Source: CAYFZO01 sp964347615 (GTDB lineage Bacteria; Pseudomonadota; Gammaproteobacteria; Poriferisulfidales; Oxydemutatoraceae). Taken from it: a DNA stretch of 41,947 nt. A program made the position numbers and the translations under genes. The stretch is from contig CAYFZO010000018.1 of assembly GCA_964347615.1 (NCBI GenBank), forward strand, positions 1-41,947, in the 5' to 3' direction. The notes below the pieces were generated by a model that saw nothing but the letters and a program-made list of their open reading frames with translations, was not told where the DNA came from and did no database searches. Below, in pieces: positions 8,578 through 16,273 of this stretch (position 1 is the stretch's first letter; the number at the start of each line of letters is the position of its first letter).

Positions 8578-8606
8578 AACGGCTTTCGATCAAAAGCGGT
8601 TTTTTG
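8576..8606 (+). terminator. Hairpin followed by a T-run between glycosyltransferase paralogues 1 and 2
   Basis: GCTTT (8582-8586) pairs with AAAGC (8593-8597), and after one G-G mismatch CAAAA (8580-8576) pairs with GTTTT (8599-8603); more T residues follow. The shape fits a weak intrinsic terminator or attenuator. It overlaps a possible TTG start at 8604, which argues for the downstream ATG as the start of paralogue 2. Confidence 0.5.
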
Positions 8607-8669
8607 AGCCTGACCGATTCGGATGAACCCGACCTATCCCTGAAACAAGAACCAAAAATTTCAAACGTT

Positions 8670-9647
8670 ATGCGGAGAATCAGACAGCTTAGATTAAACC
8701 TGACGCCGCCCATCCGGCGCTTTGTGTTGCGGCTTTCCTTAAGGCTTCAAAAAACACGGGCGTGGCACGACAAACTGAAAACTTCGAGCAGAATTTTCGG
8801 CGCCCCCATCAACGAAGAAAAGCTTTGGAACGCGTTTAAGGGAAAAATGGCCACGATACCTTCCGTATGCTTGGCCCCGTTCACGTACTGGTACAGAAGA
8901 AATTTATGGGTTGAGGCGAGGACCATCGGCGTGCGAATCCGAGTACAAACCATTAAACCAATCAAGCCGGGCAAAAAATTCATCATCACGCTGGTCAACC
9001 TGCCTCAGTCCATGGAAGCGGCCGAGCATTGCATCGAGTCGGCAAAACTGCACGGCGAACACCACGGACTCGAAATTACACCCGCGACAAGCAAATTTGA
9101 AGCGGAAGATTTCTTTATCCGTCACGGTTTCACGTGGTTTCACACGGATTACAACTTTAAAAAAGGCAAAGACCCCTTGCCTGAAATGGGATGCTTCGCT
9201 TCACATTACCGACTGTGGCAACGTTGCGTCGAGCTCGACGAGCCGATCATCATACTTGAACACGACGCCGTGTTCCGGTCTTCGATTCCCCCCTTGAGAT
9301 TCAAGCACGTAATCTTATTGTCAAGACCCAGCTTTACAAATGGAAGGTACCGCTTCAGAGATATAAGACACCCCCGGCCAAGAGAGATCTTCTATCCGAT
9401 GAATATGCTCGCCGCTGCGCATTGCTACGCAATTTCCCCGTCCGGTGCGCGTATCCTGATAAACGCGGCGGAGCGAGAACTGATTTTTCCGGCGGACTCT
9501 TTCATCAATAAAGCCCGGATGGATATTCTTTACTACCATCCTTATCTGGTGGACTTCAGCTACGATTTCTCAACGATTGACGCTCGCCATCCAAACAGTC
9601 TGCTTCCCGAAAGAATTTGGGAAAGCTACGAGAAAAATCCCAGGTGA
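8670..9647 (+). CDS. Glycosyltransferase family 25 protein (paralogue 2 of 3)
   Basis: About 325 residues, closely parallel to its upstream neighbour. It has the N-terminal extension (GAPINEEKLWNAFKG), KKFIITLVNLPQSMEAAEHC, GCFASHYRLWQRC, an intact acidic motif LEHDAVF, and CYAISPSGARILI. It should therefore have the same chemistry as paralogue 1, though loop differences suggest another acceptor or linkage. I chose the ATG at 8670 because it lines up with the start of paralogue 1; the frame could begin at a TTG at 8604, but that codon sits in the T-run of a terminator-like hairpin. No strong ribosome-binding site is visible. Its TGA overlaps the next gene's GTG (GTGA). Confidence 0.8.
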   Translation: MRRIRQLRLNLTPPIRRFVLRLSLRLQKTRAWHDKLKTSSRIFGAPINEEKLWNAFKGKMATIPSVCLAPFTYWYRRNLWVEARTIGVRIRVQTIKPIKPGKKFIITLVNLPQSMEAAEHCIESAKLHGEHHGLEITPATSKFEAEDFFIRHGFTWFHTDYNFKKGKDPLPEMGCFASHYRLWQRCVELDEPIIILEHDAVFRSSIPPLRFKHVILLSRPSFTNGRYRFRDIRHPRPREIFYPMNMLAAAHCYAISPSGARILINAAERELIFPADSFINKARMDILYYHPYLVDFSYDFSTIDARHPNSLLPERIWESYEKNPR

Positions 9648-10528
9648 GAGATCTCATCGTTCACGCGCTTAGTCACGTTTTCTCCAAAAAACTGCGGCGA
9701 TGGCGAGATTCCTTGGTTGCAACCGGAGAGTTGTTCGGCAGTCCCGTAACGGATGATGCAAAGTTATGGCGTTCGATTCGAAGCGAAATAAAAACGTGGG
9801 CGAGCAAGTCGGCAAAGTCCTGGTTCAGAAAAGCCATGACGGTCAAGCTCCAGCTTTCCATACGAAGAGTAAAACCGGTCAAAGTTTCCAAAAAGGCCTT
9901 GCTCATAACCTCCAATAATCCGGAGGCGGAGAAAGCCGTAGAAGCCTGCGTCGAATCCGGAAAACGACACGGAGAAGATCATGATTTGGAAATCTTGAGG
10001 CTCAAAGAGGATTTAGAGCTCTCTGATTTCCTCAAACGGTACGACCTGACTTGGAATGAAAGGTACTCCGAAGCGCACACTCCTTTCAGTCACGTGAAAC
10101 TCTTTTGCCTGCACTTCAAATCATGGTTGAACTGCGCAGAACTTGGAGAACCGATGCTGGTACTGCAGCAAGGCAGCGTATTCCGCTCCCGCGTCCCGAC
10201 GCTGAGATTCAAAGACGTCGCCGTGCTTGGGACAAGCGATCAATCTTTAGAAAGTAGATCCAAGGAAAAAGAAGTTTTTTACCCGAGACGTTCCTTGGAA
10301 AACGGGTATTGCTACGCGGTTACACCACACGGTGCACGTAAGCTGATCGAAGCAACGCAACGAGAAATGGTGTACTCCGTGAAGCAATTTATCTGCAAAC
10401 GCCGCGTAGATATCATCTGCTGCACCGAACAGCATCGCCCGGTGGATTTAACCGAGGCTCTCTCTCCGCCGCAAGACATCGTGGATCCCCAGGACGTGAT
10501 CTGGGCACACTATCGCGCCGACGACTGA
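9644..10528 (+). CDS. Divergent glycosyltransferase family 25-like protein lacking the acidic motif (paralogue 3 of 3)
   Basis: A 294-residue relative of the two upstream genes: the N-terminal extension (GSPVTDDAKLWRSIRSE), the AVEACVESGKRHGEDHDLE stretch and CYAVTPHGARKLI are kept. The catalytic segment is altered: where the siblings read LEHDSVF and LEHDAVF, this one reads LQQGSVF, and GCFASHY has become LFCLHFK. Loss of both acidic residues predicts either no glycosyltransferase activity or a changed role, such as a regulatory or partner subunit. The frame is intact, so it is not simply a decayed gene. The GTG at 9644 gives a 4-base overlap with the previous stop; a TTG at 9617 is an alternative start. 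Confidence 0.72.
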   Translation: MRDLIVHALSHVFSKKLRRWRDSLVATGELFGSPVTDDAKLWRSIRSEIKTWASKSAKSWFRKAMTVKLQLSIRRVKPVKVSKKALLITSNNPEAEKAVEACVESGKRHGEDHDLEILRLKEDLELSDFLKRYDLTWNERYSEAHTPFSHVKLFCLHFKSWLNCAELGEPMLVLQQGSVFRSRVPTLRFKDVAVLGTSDQSLESRSKEKEVFYPRRSLENGYCYAVTPHGARKLIEATQREMVYSVKQFICKRRVDIICCTEQHRPVDLTEALSPPQDIVDPQDVIWAHYRADD

Positions 10529-10578
10529 GCGCGTGGAAATCATCCGAGCCGTCCACCCGGCAACGCAGCTTCAAGCCC

Positions 10579-10923
10579 CTACTCCGGAATCCGCAGCCGT
10601 TCCACCCGGCCGCCGTCTTTCGGCGCCGTCAATACGACTCCGGCGCTGGTTGCCACGAGACGATTACCGGCCGCGTCGTCCAAAACCAGCTCCGCACCGT
10701 CTTCACCGACGCTCAAGTAAGCGACGACCTTTCCCAGTTCGTCAACCACAAGCAGCTCCCTTGCCTTCACCGTCTCCAGAACCTCGACCCGTTCCTCGCC
10801 GAAAGTCAAAGGCCCGATTGCTTGATACACGAAAAAAGCCGCAATGACGATGATGGCAAGCCGTATTCTTTGCAGTTTACGCTCCATGAGCGTTATTCGA
10901 TCGGAAAATTCAGGCTCCGACAT
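10579..10923 (-). CDS. Small membrane-anchored protein of unknown function
   Basis: I do not recognise a named family. The 114 residues have a charged cytoplasmic N-terminus (DRITLMERKLQRIR), one transmembrane helix (LAIIVIAAFFVYQAIGPLTF), and an outside domain built of short beta-hairpin repeats: RELLVVDELGKVVAYLSVGE, then ELVLDDAAGNRLVATSAG. This D-x-x-G-K/N repeat style is common in small anchored proteins of proteobacteria. The start ATG follows AGGAGG with good spacing. It is convergent with the glycosyltransferase cluster and 53 bases downstream of yjbQ, so it could share the yjbQ transcript. Confidence 0.7.
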   Translation of the reverse strand: MSEPEFSDRITLMERKLQRIRLAIIVIAAFFVYQAIGPLTFGEERVEVLETVKARELLVVDELGKVVAYLSVGEDGAELVLDDAAGNRLVATSAGVVLTAPKDGGRVERLRIPE

Positions 10924-10976
10924 AGTTAACCTCCTAACAGTGCTTGGTAACGGTTAAAAAAATTCCGCCAAAAAAC

Positions 10977-11384
10977 TCAGGTTGACACGCTGACCGTCAC
11001 GCGGCGCGAATGCGGCGACGCGCGGTGCTCCCACAGATAAATCCCCTGCCACGTGCCCAACCTCAGGCGACCTTTCGCGACCGGAACCGCCAAGCAAGTC
11101 TGGGTCAGCACCGAACGCACGTGGGCGGGCATGTCGTCGGGGCCTTCGGCGACGTGGCGAAACAGGGGGTCGCCGTCGGGAACAACGCGCGAAATCAGGC
11201 GCTCAAGATCCCGATGAACCTCAGGGTCGGCGTTTTCCGTGATAATCAGCGAGGCGCTGGTATGGTGGATGAACAGGTTGCACACCCCGGCGCTGCTTTC
11301 GGCGACGCACGCCTGTACGCGGTCGGTCAACTCGTAAAACCCCCGCCCCTTTGTCCGGCACTCGATAAGGTGCTGCTTTATCAT
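10977..11384 (-). CDS. yjbQ: YjbQ family protein (UPF0047, secondary thiamine-phosphate synthase-like)
   Basis: The 135-residue protein carries the family signature: CNLFIHHTSASLIITENADP in the first half, then DDMPAHVRSVLTQTCLAVPV and LGTWQGIYLWEHR. The conserved histidines in the HHTSAS and WEHR segments are believed to bind a metal or the substrate. E. coli YjbQ has weak thiamine-phosphate synthase activity, but the physiological role is not settled. Length matches the family (about 135-140). An upstream in-frame codon at 11393 would add three residues. It is divergent from ispG, with the start codons 51 bases apart. Confidence 0.88.
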   Translation of the reverse strand: MIKQHLIECRTKGRGFYELTDRVQACVAESSAGVCNLFIHHTSASLIITENADPEVHRDLERLISRVVPDGDPLFRHVAEGPDDMPAHVRSVLTQTCLAVPVAKGRLRLGTWQGIYLWEHRASPHSRRVTVSVST

Positions 11385-11417
11385 CGTCAAAACTCCGCAA
11401 AATACGGCAACCCGACC

Positions 11418-11425
11418 ATTATAAT
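11418..11425. promoter_or_regulatory. Overlapping divergent -10 elements between yjbQ and ispG
   Basis: ATTATAAT contains TATAAT on both strands: 11420-11425 on plus (10 bases before the ispG ATG) and 11423-11418 on minus (33 bases before the yjbQ ATG). No good -35 hexamer is visible for either. The minus-strand use is the more natural of the two. Visual inference only. Confidence 0.3.
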
Positions 11426-11435
11426 AGCGCTTGCC

Positions 11436-12668
11436 ATGGAAACGATTGACGACGCCAGTCCCCTGAAACGCAGAAGACGCTCGACCGCCGTCCGAGTCGG
11501 CAAGATCACGATCGGGGGTGATTCCCCGATTGTCGTGCAAGCGATGATCGACGTCGCTACCTGCAAAATCACCGAAGCCACTTCTCAAATCACGGCGCTC
11601 GCCCGTGCGGGCGCCGAAATCGTACGCGTTACCGTCAACGACAAAGCCGCGGCACGGGCGACGCCGAAAATCGTCGAACGCCTTGCAATGCTCGGGACTC
11701 CCGTTCCTCTGGTCGGCGACTTCCACTTCAACGGCTATACCCTGCTCGAACGCTATCCGGAATGCGCCGAAGCGCTCGACAAATTGCGCGTCAATCCGGG
11801 CAACGTCGGCAGAGGCGAGCTGCACGATCCGCATTTTGCGCGCATGATCGAATGCGCCTGCCGTTTCGACAAACCCGTTCGCATCGGAGTCAACTGGGGC
11901 AGCCTCGACCAGGATCTTCTCGCGCGCCGGCTCGACGAGAACGCCGCGCGCCCGAAACCGAAACCGCTGGCGCAGATCACACGCGAAGTCCTGGTCGAAT
12001 CAGCGCTGACAAGCGCGGCGCTGGCTGAAAAGATCGGCTTGGCGCACGACCGCATCGTCGTATCGTGCAAACTCAGTAACGTCGGTGGCCTGGTGCAGGT
12101 CTACCGCCGGCTCGCCGCGGAGTGCGACTATCCCCTGCACCTCGGATTGACCGAAGCCGGCATGGGACGAAAAGGCACGGTGTCGTCGACCTCGGCGTTG
12201 GCGATTCTGCTTGCCGAAGGCATCGGCGACACGATCCGGATCTCGTTGACGCCCGAGCCCGGCGCCGACCGTAGCGAAGAAGTCCGGGTCGCACGGGAAA
12301 TACTGCAAAGCCTCGAATTGCGCGCGTTCAACCCCGACGTGATCGCCTGTCCGGGGTGCGGACGCACCGACAGCGCCTATTTTCGCGAGCTCGCGAAAGA
12401 AATCCGGGACTATCTCGAGGTACGGATGGACGAATGGAAACGACGCCACCCGGGCGTCGAGAACATGTCGGTAGCGGTGATGGGCTGCGTCGTCAACGGC
12501 CCCGGCGAAAGCAAGCACGCCAACATCGGCATCAGCCTGCCCGGAAGCGGCGAACAACCGGTCGCGCCGGTGTACGTGGACGGAAAAAAGGACGTGACCT
12601 TAAGAGGCGACACCATCGCCGACGATTTCAAGGGCCTGATCGAAGCTTACGTCGCGGCTCACTATTGA
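11436..12668 (+). CDS. ispG: IspG, 4-hydroxy-3-methylbut-2-enyl diphosphate synthase
   Basis: An iron-sulfur enzyme of the MEP isoprenoid pathway that converts methylerythritol cyclodiphosphate to HMBDP. The 410 residues show the TIM-barrel half (PIVVQAMIDVATCKI, VPLVGDFHFNGY, LRVNPGNVG, RIGVNWGSLD) and the C-terminal cluster-binding half, with CPGCGRTDSAYF and CVVNGPGE supplying the cysteines for the 4Fe-4S cluster. This is the two-domain bacterial form without the extra domain of plant enzymes. I take the ATG at 11436 because upstream codons in the same frame are antisense to yjbQ. It overlaps the 3' end of convergent rsmE by 7 bases. Confidence 0.95.
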   Translation: METIDDASPLKRRRRSTAVRVGKITIGGDSPIVVQAMIDVATCKITEATSQITALARAGAEIVRVTVNDKAAARATPKIVERLAMLGTPVPLVGDFHFNGYTLLERYPECAEALDKLRVNPGNVGRGELHDPHFARMIECACRFDKPVRIGVNWGSLDQDLLARRLDENAARPKPKPLAQITREVLVESALTSAALAEKIGLAHDRIVVSCKLSNVGGLVQVYRRLAAECDYPLHLGLTEAGMGRKGTVSSTSALAILLAEGIGDTIRISLTPEPGADRSEEVRVAREILQSLELRAFNPDVIACPGCGRTDSAYFRELAKEIRDYLEVRMDEWKRRHPGVENMSVAVMGCVVNGPGESKHANIGISLPGSGEQPVAPVYVDGKKDVTLRGDTIADDFKGLIEAYVAAHY

Positions 12669-13453
12669 TCCCGGCATCCGTCGGATGCTCCGACCTCGGC
12701 TGAATCGCCGCCCAAATCGTCGCCCAGATCTCCGCACAGAGCCTGCAACACGCTGAGTGCGGCGGCGACCGCGGTTTCAACGCGCAACAGGCGCGGCCCC
12801 AAGGACACCGGCGTAAAACCTTTCTCCCGCGCAACCCGCACCTCATCCTCGGTCAAGCCTCCCTCGGGGCCGACCAGCACGGCGACGCAAGCACCCGGCA
12901 AGCGACGCGCCACCGAGACCAAGCTCCGCCCGCCGTCCGGATCCAACGTGAAAGCAACCGCGCCTTGCGGCGGGACAATCCGGTCAAACACCGTGGGCCG
13001 TGCGATTCTCGGCAAAGCCGCGCGTCCGCACTGCTCGCAGGCGTTACGGGCGATACCTTCCCAGTGCGCCAACTTACGTTCCCAACGTTCCCGGCTCCCC
13101 GCCACGGCGACCGAACGGGCGGCAAGCACCGGCTGGATCGAAGCGGCCCCGAGTTCGGTCGCTTTCTGCACCGCGAAGTCCATGCTCCGTCCTTTCGCCA
13201 CGGACAGGTAAAGACTGAGCTGCAACCGCGACGCGGGCAACGGCGCAAGTTCCCGTTCGCACAATACGCGCGCGGTGCGCCGCCCGAGCGACAATACACG
13301 GCCTGCAAACTCACGCCGGCCGTTGAACAGGACGATCGGAGCGCCGGGCGCCAGTCTGAGGACGTGAGCCAGGTAGTGGCTGCGCTCGTCGTCCAAGCCG
13401 ATTTCGCGTCCTTCGGACAAAGACGAATCGCAATAGACGCGAGGGCCTCTCAT
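12662..13453 (-). CDS. rsmE: RsmE, 16S rRNA (uracil-1498-N3)-methyltransferase
   Basis: A SPOUT-class RNA methyltransferase that makes m3U1498 in 16S rRNA with S-adenosylmethionine. The 263 residues have an N-terminal PUA-like domain (MRGPRVYCDSSLSEG; SHYLAHVLRLAPGAPIVLF), then the SPOUT knot domain with KGRSMDFAVQKATELGAASI, VLVGPEGGLTEDEV and SLGPRLLRVETAVAAAL. It ends in an acidic tail (DLGDDLGGDSAEVG). It follows ahcY by 28 bases and metK-ahcY further upstream, so a cofactor-recycling operon with a cofactor user is plausible. Confidence 0.93.
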   Translation of the reverse strand: MRGPRVYCDSSLSEGREIGLDDERSHYLAHVLRLAPGAPIVLFNGRREFAGRVLSLGRRTARVLCERELAPLPASRLQLSLYLSVAKGRSMDFAVQKATELGAASIQPVLAARSVAVAGSRERWERKLAHWEGIARNACEQCGRAALPRIARPTVFDRIVPPQGAVAFTLDPDGGRSLVSVARRLPGACVAVLVGPEGGLTEDEVRVAREKGFTPVSLGPRLLRVETAVAAALSVLQALCGDLGDDLGGDSAEVGASDGCRDQ

Positions 13454-13481
13454 CGGGTTCGCACCGGCACGCGGCGCCGGT

Positions 13482-14792
13482 TCAGTAGCGGTAGTCTTCC
13501 GGTTTGTACGGGCCTGCGACCTCGACCCCGATGTAGCGCGCCTGCTCCTCGGTCAGCTCGGTCAACCGGACCCCGAGCTTGTCCAGATGCAGCCGGGCGA
13601 CTTCCTCGTCGAGATGCTTCGGCAACACGTGAACCCCGACGCTGTATTGCCCGGCGTTGGTCCACAGCTCGATCTGAGCCAGCACTTGGTTGGTGAAGGA
13701 ATTCGACATCACAAAGCTGGGGTGGCCGGTCGCACAACCGAGGTTCACCAACCGCCCTTCGGCGAGCAGGATGATGCGCTTCCCGTCGGGGAAGACGACG
13801 TGGTCGACTTGCGGCTTGATGTTTTCCCAGGTGCAGTCCTCAAGCCCCGCGACGTCTATCTCGTTGTCGAAGTGGCCGATGTTGCAGACGATCGCTTGGT
13901 CTTTCATGCGCTCAATATGCCCCCGGTTGATTACGTTCAGGTTGCCGGTTGCGGTGACAAAGATATCGGCCTTATCCGCGGCGTAGTCCATCGTCACCAC
14001 GCGGTATCCCTCCATCGCCGCCTGCAACGCGCAAATCGGGTCTATCTCGGTGACCCACACGATGCAGCCTTGTCCGCGCAAGGACTGCGCACACCCTTTC
14101 CCGACCGCGCCGTAACCGCAAACCACCGCGGTCTTGCCCGCAATCATCACGTCGGTCGCGCGCTTGATGCCGTCAAGAAGCGACTCCCGGCATCCGTAGA
14201 TATTGTCGAATTTGGACTTCGTCACGGAGTCGTTGACGTTGAACGCGACGGTTCCGAGCTCGTTGTTGCGATGCATCTCGTACAGACGTTGCACGCCGGT
14301 CGTCGTTTCCTCGGACACGCCCTTGATTTCCGCGAGCAGCTCCGGATAGCGATCGTGCATAACCTTGGTCAAATCACCGCCGTCGTCGAGGAGCAGATTC
14401 GGCCGCCACCGGGCGTCGCCGTGAATCGTCTGGTCGATGCACCACCAGTATTCGTCTTCGCTTTCGCCCTTCCACGCAAACACCGGCACTCCCCGCACCG
14501 CTATCGCCGCCGCGGCGTGATCCTGCGTCGAAAAAACGTTGCACGACGACCAGCGCACTTCGGCGCCGAGCTCCAACAAGGTTTCGATCAGCACCGCGGT
14601 CTGCACCGTCATGTGCAGGCAGCCCGCGATACGCGCCCCCCGCAACGGCCTTTCGTCGCGGTAACGCCCGCGCAAGGCCATCAGGCCCGGCATTTCGGTC
14701 TCGGCGATCGCAATCTCCTTGCGACCCCACTCGGCCAACCCAAGGTCGGCCACTTTATAGTCTTGGTGCAGTTCAGGCGCCGGACGGCTCAT
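13482..14792 (-). CDS. ahcY: AhcY, S-adenosylhomocysteine hydrolase
   Basis: An NAD-dependent enzyme that splits S-adenosylhomocysteine into adenosine and homocysteine, relieving inhibition of methyltransferases. The 436-residue sequence includes LHMTVQTAVLIETL, SSCNVFSTQDHAAAAIA, GVSEETTTGVQRLYEM, the NAD-binding AVVCGYGAVGKGCAQSLRG, ATGNLNVINRGHIERMKDQA, and the C-terminal PEDYRY that reaches the neighbouring subunit's cofactor site. Its ATG overlaps the metK stop as ATGA, so the two are translationally coupled. Confidence 0.97.
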   Translation of the reverse strand: MSRPAPELHQDYKVADLGLAEWGRKEIAIAETEMPGLMALRGRYRDERPLRGARIAGCLHMTVQTAVLIETLLELGAEVRWSSCNVFSTQDHAAAAIAVRGVPVFAWKGESEDEYWWCIDQTIHGDARWRPNLLLDDGGDLTKVMHDRYPELLAEIKGVSEETTTGVQRLYEMHRNNELGTVAFNVNDSVTKSKFDNIYGCRESLLDGIKRATDVMIAGKTAVVCGYGAVGKGCAQSLRGQGCIVWVTEIDPICALQAAMEGYRVVTMDYAADKADIFVTATGNLNVINRGHIERMKDQAIVCNIGHFDNEIDVAGLEDCTWENIKPQVDHVVFPDGKRIILLAEGRLVNLGCATGHPSFVMSNSFTNQVLAQIELWTNAGQYSVGVHVLPKHLDEEVARLHLDKLGVRLTELTEEQARYIGVEVAGPYKPEDYRY

Positions 14793-15961
14793 CGGGAAAA
14801 CTCCGCTTGCAATGCCTGCACTTTATCACATCGCTCCCACGGGAACCCGTCGGGCGACTCAACGCGACCGAAGTGTCCGTAAGCGGCGGTCGCCGAATAA
14901 ATCGGGCGCAAAAGATCAAGCATCTCGATGATGCCCCACGGCCTCAGGTCAAAATGCCGCCGAACGCATTCGCCGATGCGCTCGTCGGACGCGCCCCCGC
15001 GGGCGGTGCCGAAGGTCTCTATATCAACCGAAGTCGGCTCGGCGACGCCGATCGCGTACGACAACCGAACCTCGCACTTTGAAGCGAGCCCCGCCGCAAC
15101 CACGTTCTTCGCAATGTAGCGGGCGGCGTAGGCCGCCGAACGATCGACCTTGGACGGGTCCTTGCCGGAAAAAGCGCCGCCGCCGTGACGCGCCATGCCG
15201 CCGTAAGTGTCAACGATGATCTTGCGCCCGGTCAAGCCGCAGTCCCCGGCCGGCCCGCCGATCTCAAACGACCCGGTCGGGTTGATCCAATACTTCGTCT
15301 CGCGCGTCAGCCATTCGCTCGGCAACACGGTCTTGATGATCGTCTCCATGACCGCCGCCTCGATCTCTTCCCGCGTGATCCCTCCGTCGTGCTGGGTCGA
15401 CAGCACGACCGCGTCGAACGCCGCCGGGCGACCGTTCTCGTAGCGCAGGGTAACCTGGCTCTTCGCGTCGGGACGCAGCCACGCGACCTCGCCGCTCTTC
15501 CTGGCTTCGGCTTGTCTTTTGACCAGACGATGCGCGTAATCTATGGGCGCGGGCATCAAGCGATCGGTCTCGTCGGTCGCGTAGCCGAACATCAGCCCCT
15601 GGTCTCCCGCGCCTTGCTGAGCGCGCTCGCGGCGGTCGACCCCCTGGGCGATGTCGGGGGACTGCTTGCCCAGCAGGTTGCTGATCTCACAGGTGTCGGC
15701 GCAGCATTCCAACGCCGGGTCGGTATAGCCGATGTTTCGCAGCGTCCCCCTGACCAACGCCTCGTAGTCGGCTTCGGCGCGTGAAGTGACTTCACCGGCC
15801 AGCACCACCACGTTGTCCTTGATCAACGATTCACACGCGACCCGCGCGTTCTTGTCTTCGGTGAGAAGCGCGTCCAAGACGGCGTCGGATATCTGATCGC
15901 AGATCTTGTCCGGGTGCCCTTCCGAAACCGACTCGGAGGTGAACGTAAAGGCGTTTTTCAT
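14789..15961 (-). CDS. metK: MetK, S-adenosylmethionine synthetase
   Basis: Makes S-adenosylmethionine from methionine and ATP. The 390 residues contain the methionine/ATP motif TSESVSEGHPDKICDQISDA at the N-terminus, GAGDQGLMFGYATDE, the phosphate loop GGGAFSGKDPSKVDRSAAY, and the C-terminal AYGHFGR region. The frame is open upstream, but MKNAFTFTSESVSEG is the conserved start, so I use the ATG at 15961. It leads the metK-ahcY-rsmE operon behind a leader of about 210 bases. Confidence 0.97.
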   Translation of the reverse strand: MKNAFTFTSESVSEGHPDKICDQISDAVLDALLTEDKNARVACESLIKDNVVVLAGEVTSRAEADYEALVRGTLRNIGYTDPALECCADTCEISNLLGKQSPDIAQGVDRRERAQQGAGDQGLMFGYATDETDRLMPAPIDYAHRLVKRQAEARKSGEVAWLRPDAKSQVTLRYENGRPAAFDAVVLSTQHDGGITREEIEAAVMETIIKTVLPSEWLTRETKYWINPTGSFEIGGPAGDCGLTGRKIIVDTYGGMARHGGGAFSGKDPSKVDRSAAYAARYIAKNVVAAGLASKCEVRLSYAIGVAEPTSVDIETFGTARGGASDERIGECVRRHFDLRPWGIIEMLDLLRPIYSATAAYGHFGRVESPDGFPWERCDKVQALQAEFSR

Positions 15962-16184
15962 TATGTTGTGGCTCAAAACGCGGTAAGAAGCCGGGTTATC
16001 AATCAGCGGCGTACGACCGCAGACCCGTGAAATCAGCTTGCAAAACCGGATCTTTGCCCGTCGCCGCGTTCTCCCGAACCGCAGCGGAAAAATCCGATTC
16101 CCGTCGCCGGCCGCCGTTGCCGAAAGGCCGTCGGCAACCGACCCGACGGCGCACCGCGCGACAGCGGATAATACGGGAATTATA
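15962..16184 (-). promoter_or_regulatory. metK leader with nested hairpin and candidate -10 box
   Basis: On the minus strand a TATAAT lies at 16184-16179, giving a leader of about 210 bases before metK. The leader contains a nested inverted repeat: CCGTCG (16101-16106) with CGACGG (16144-16149) outside, and GTTGCCGA (16116-16123) with TCGGCAAC (16131-16138) inside. A structured leader ahead of metK suggests attenuation or a methyl-cycle riboswitch, but I cannot match it to a known SAM or SAH consensus. The -35 is not convincing. No other gene is seen in this stretch. Confidence 0.35.
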
Positions 16185-16214
16185 TAGGAAAGCCGGCAAA
16201 CGGGCATTAAAATG

Positions 16215-16230
16215 AAGTTGACGTCAACTT
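16215..16230. promoter_or_regulatory. 16-bp perfect palindrome between metK and a thioredoxin-like gene
   Basis: AAGTTGACGTCAACTT is a perfect 16-base palindrome, centred 44-51 bases upstream of the plus-strand start codon and beyond the metK -10. It contains TTGACG on both strands, so it could be an operator overlapping divergent -35 elements. The regulator is unknown. Confidence 0.45.
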
Positions 16231-16273
16231 TCGTATATAGTTCCCCCGATACCATTCCCGAACGTCCGTCGAG

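Noticed and set aside
10529..10578. Attachment-site repeat of the tRNA-Arg 3' end bounding the glycosyltransferase cluster
   Set aside because: No copy of GGTTCGAATCCTGCC or the acceptor end was seen here or further downstream.
15962..16260. SAH or SAM riboswitch of a known class upstream of metK
   Set aside because: Hairpins are present but I could not match the conserved core of any class I know, so only a structured leader is reported.
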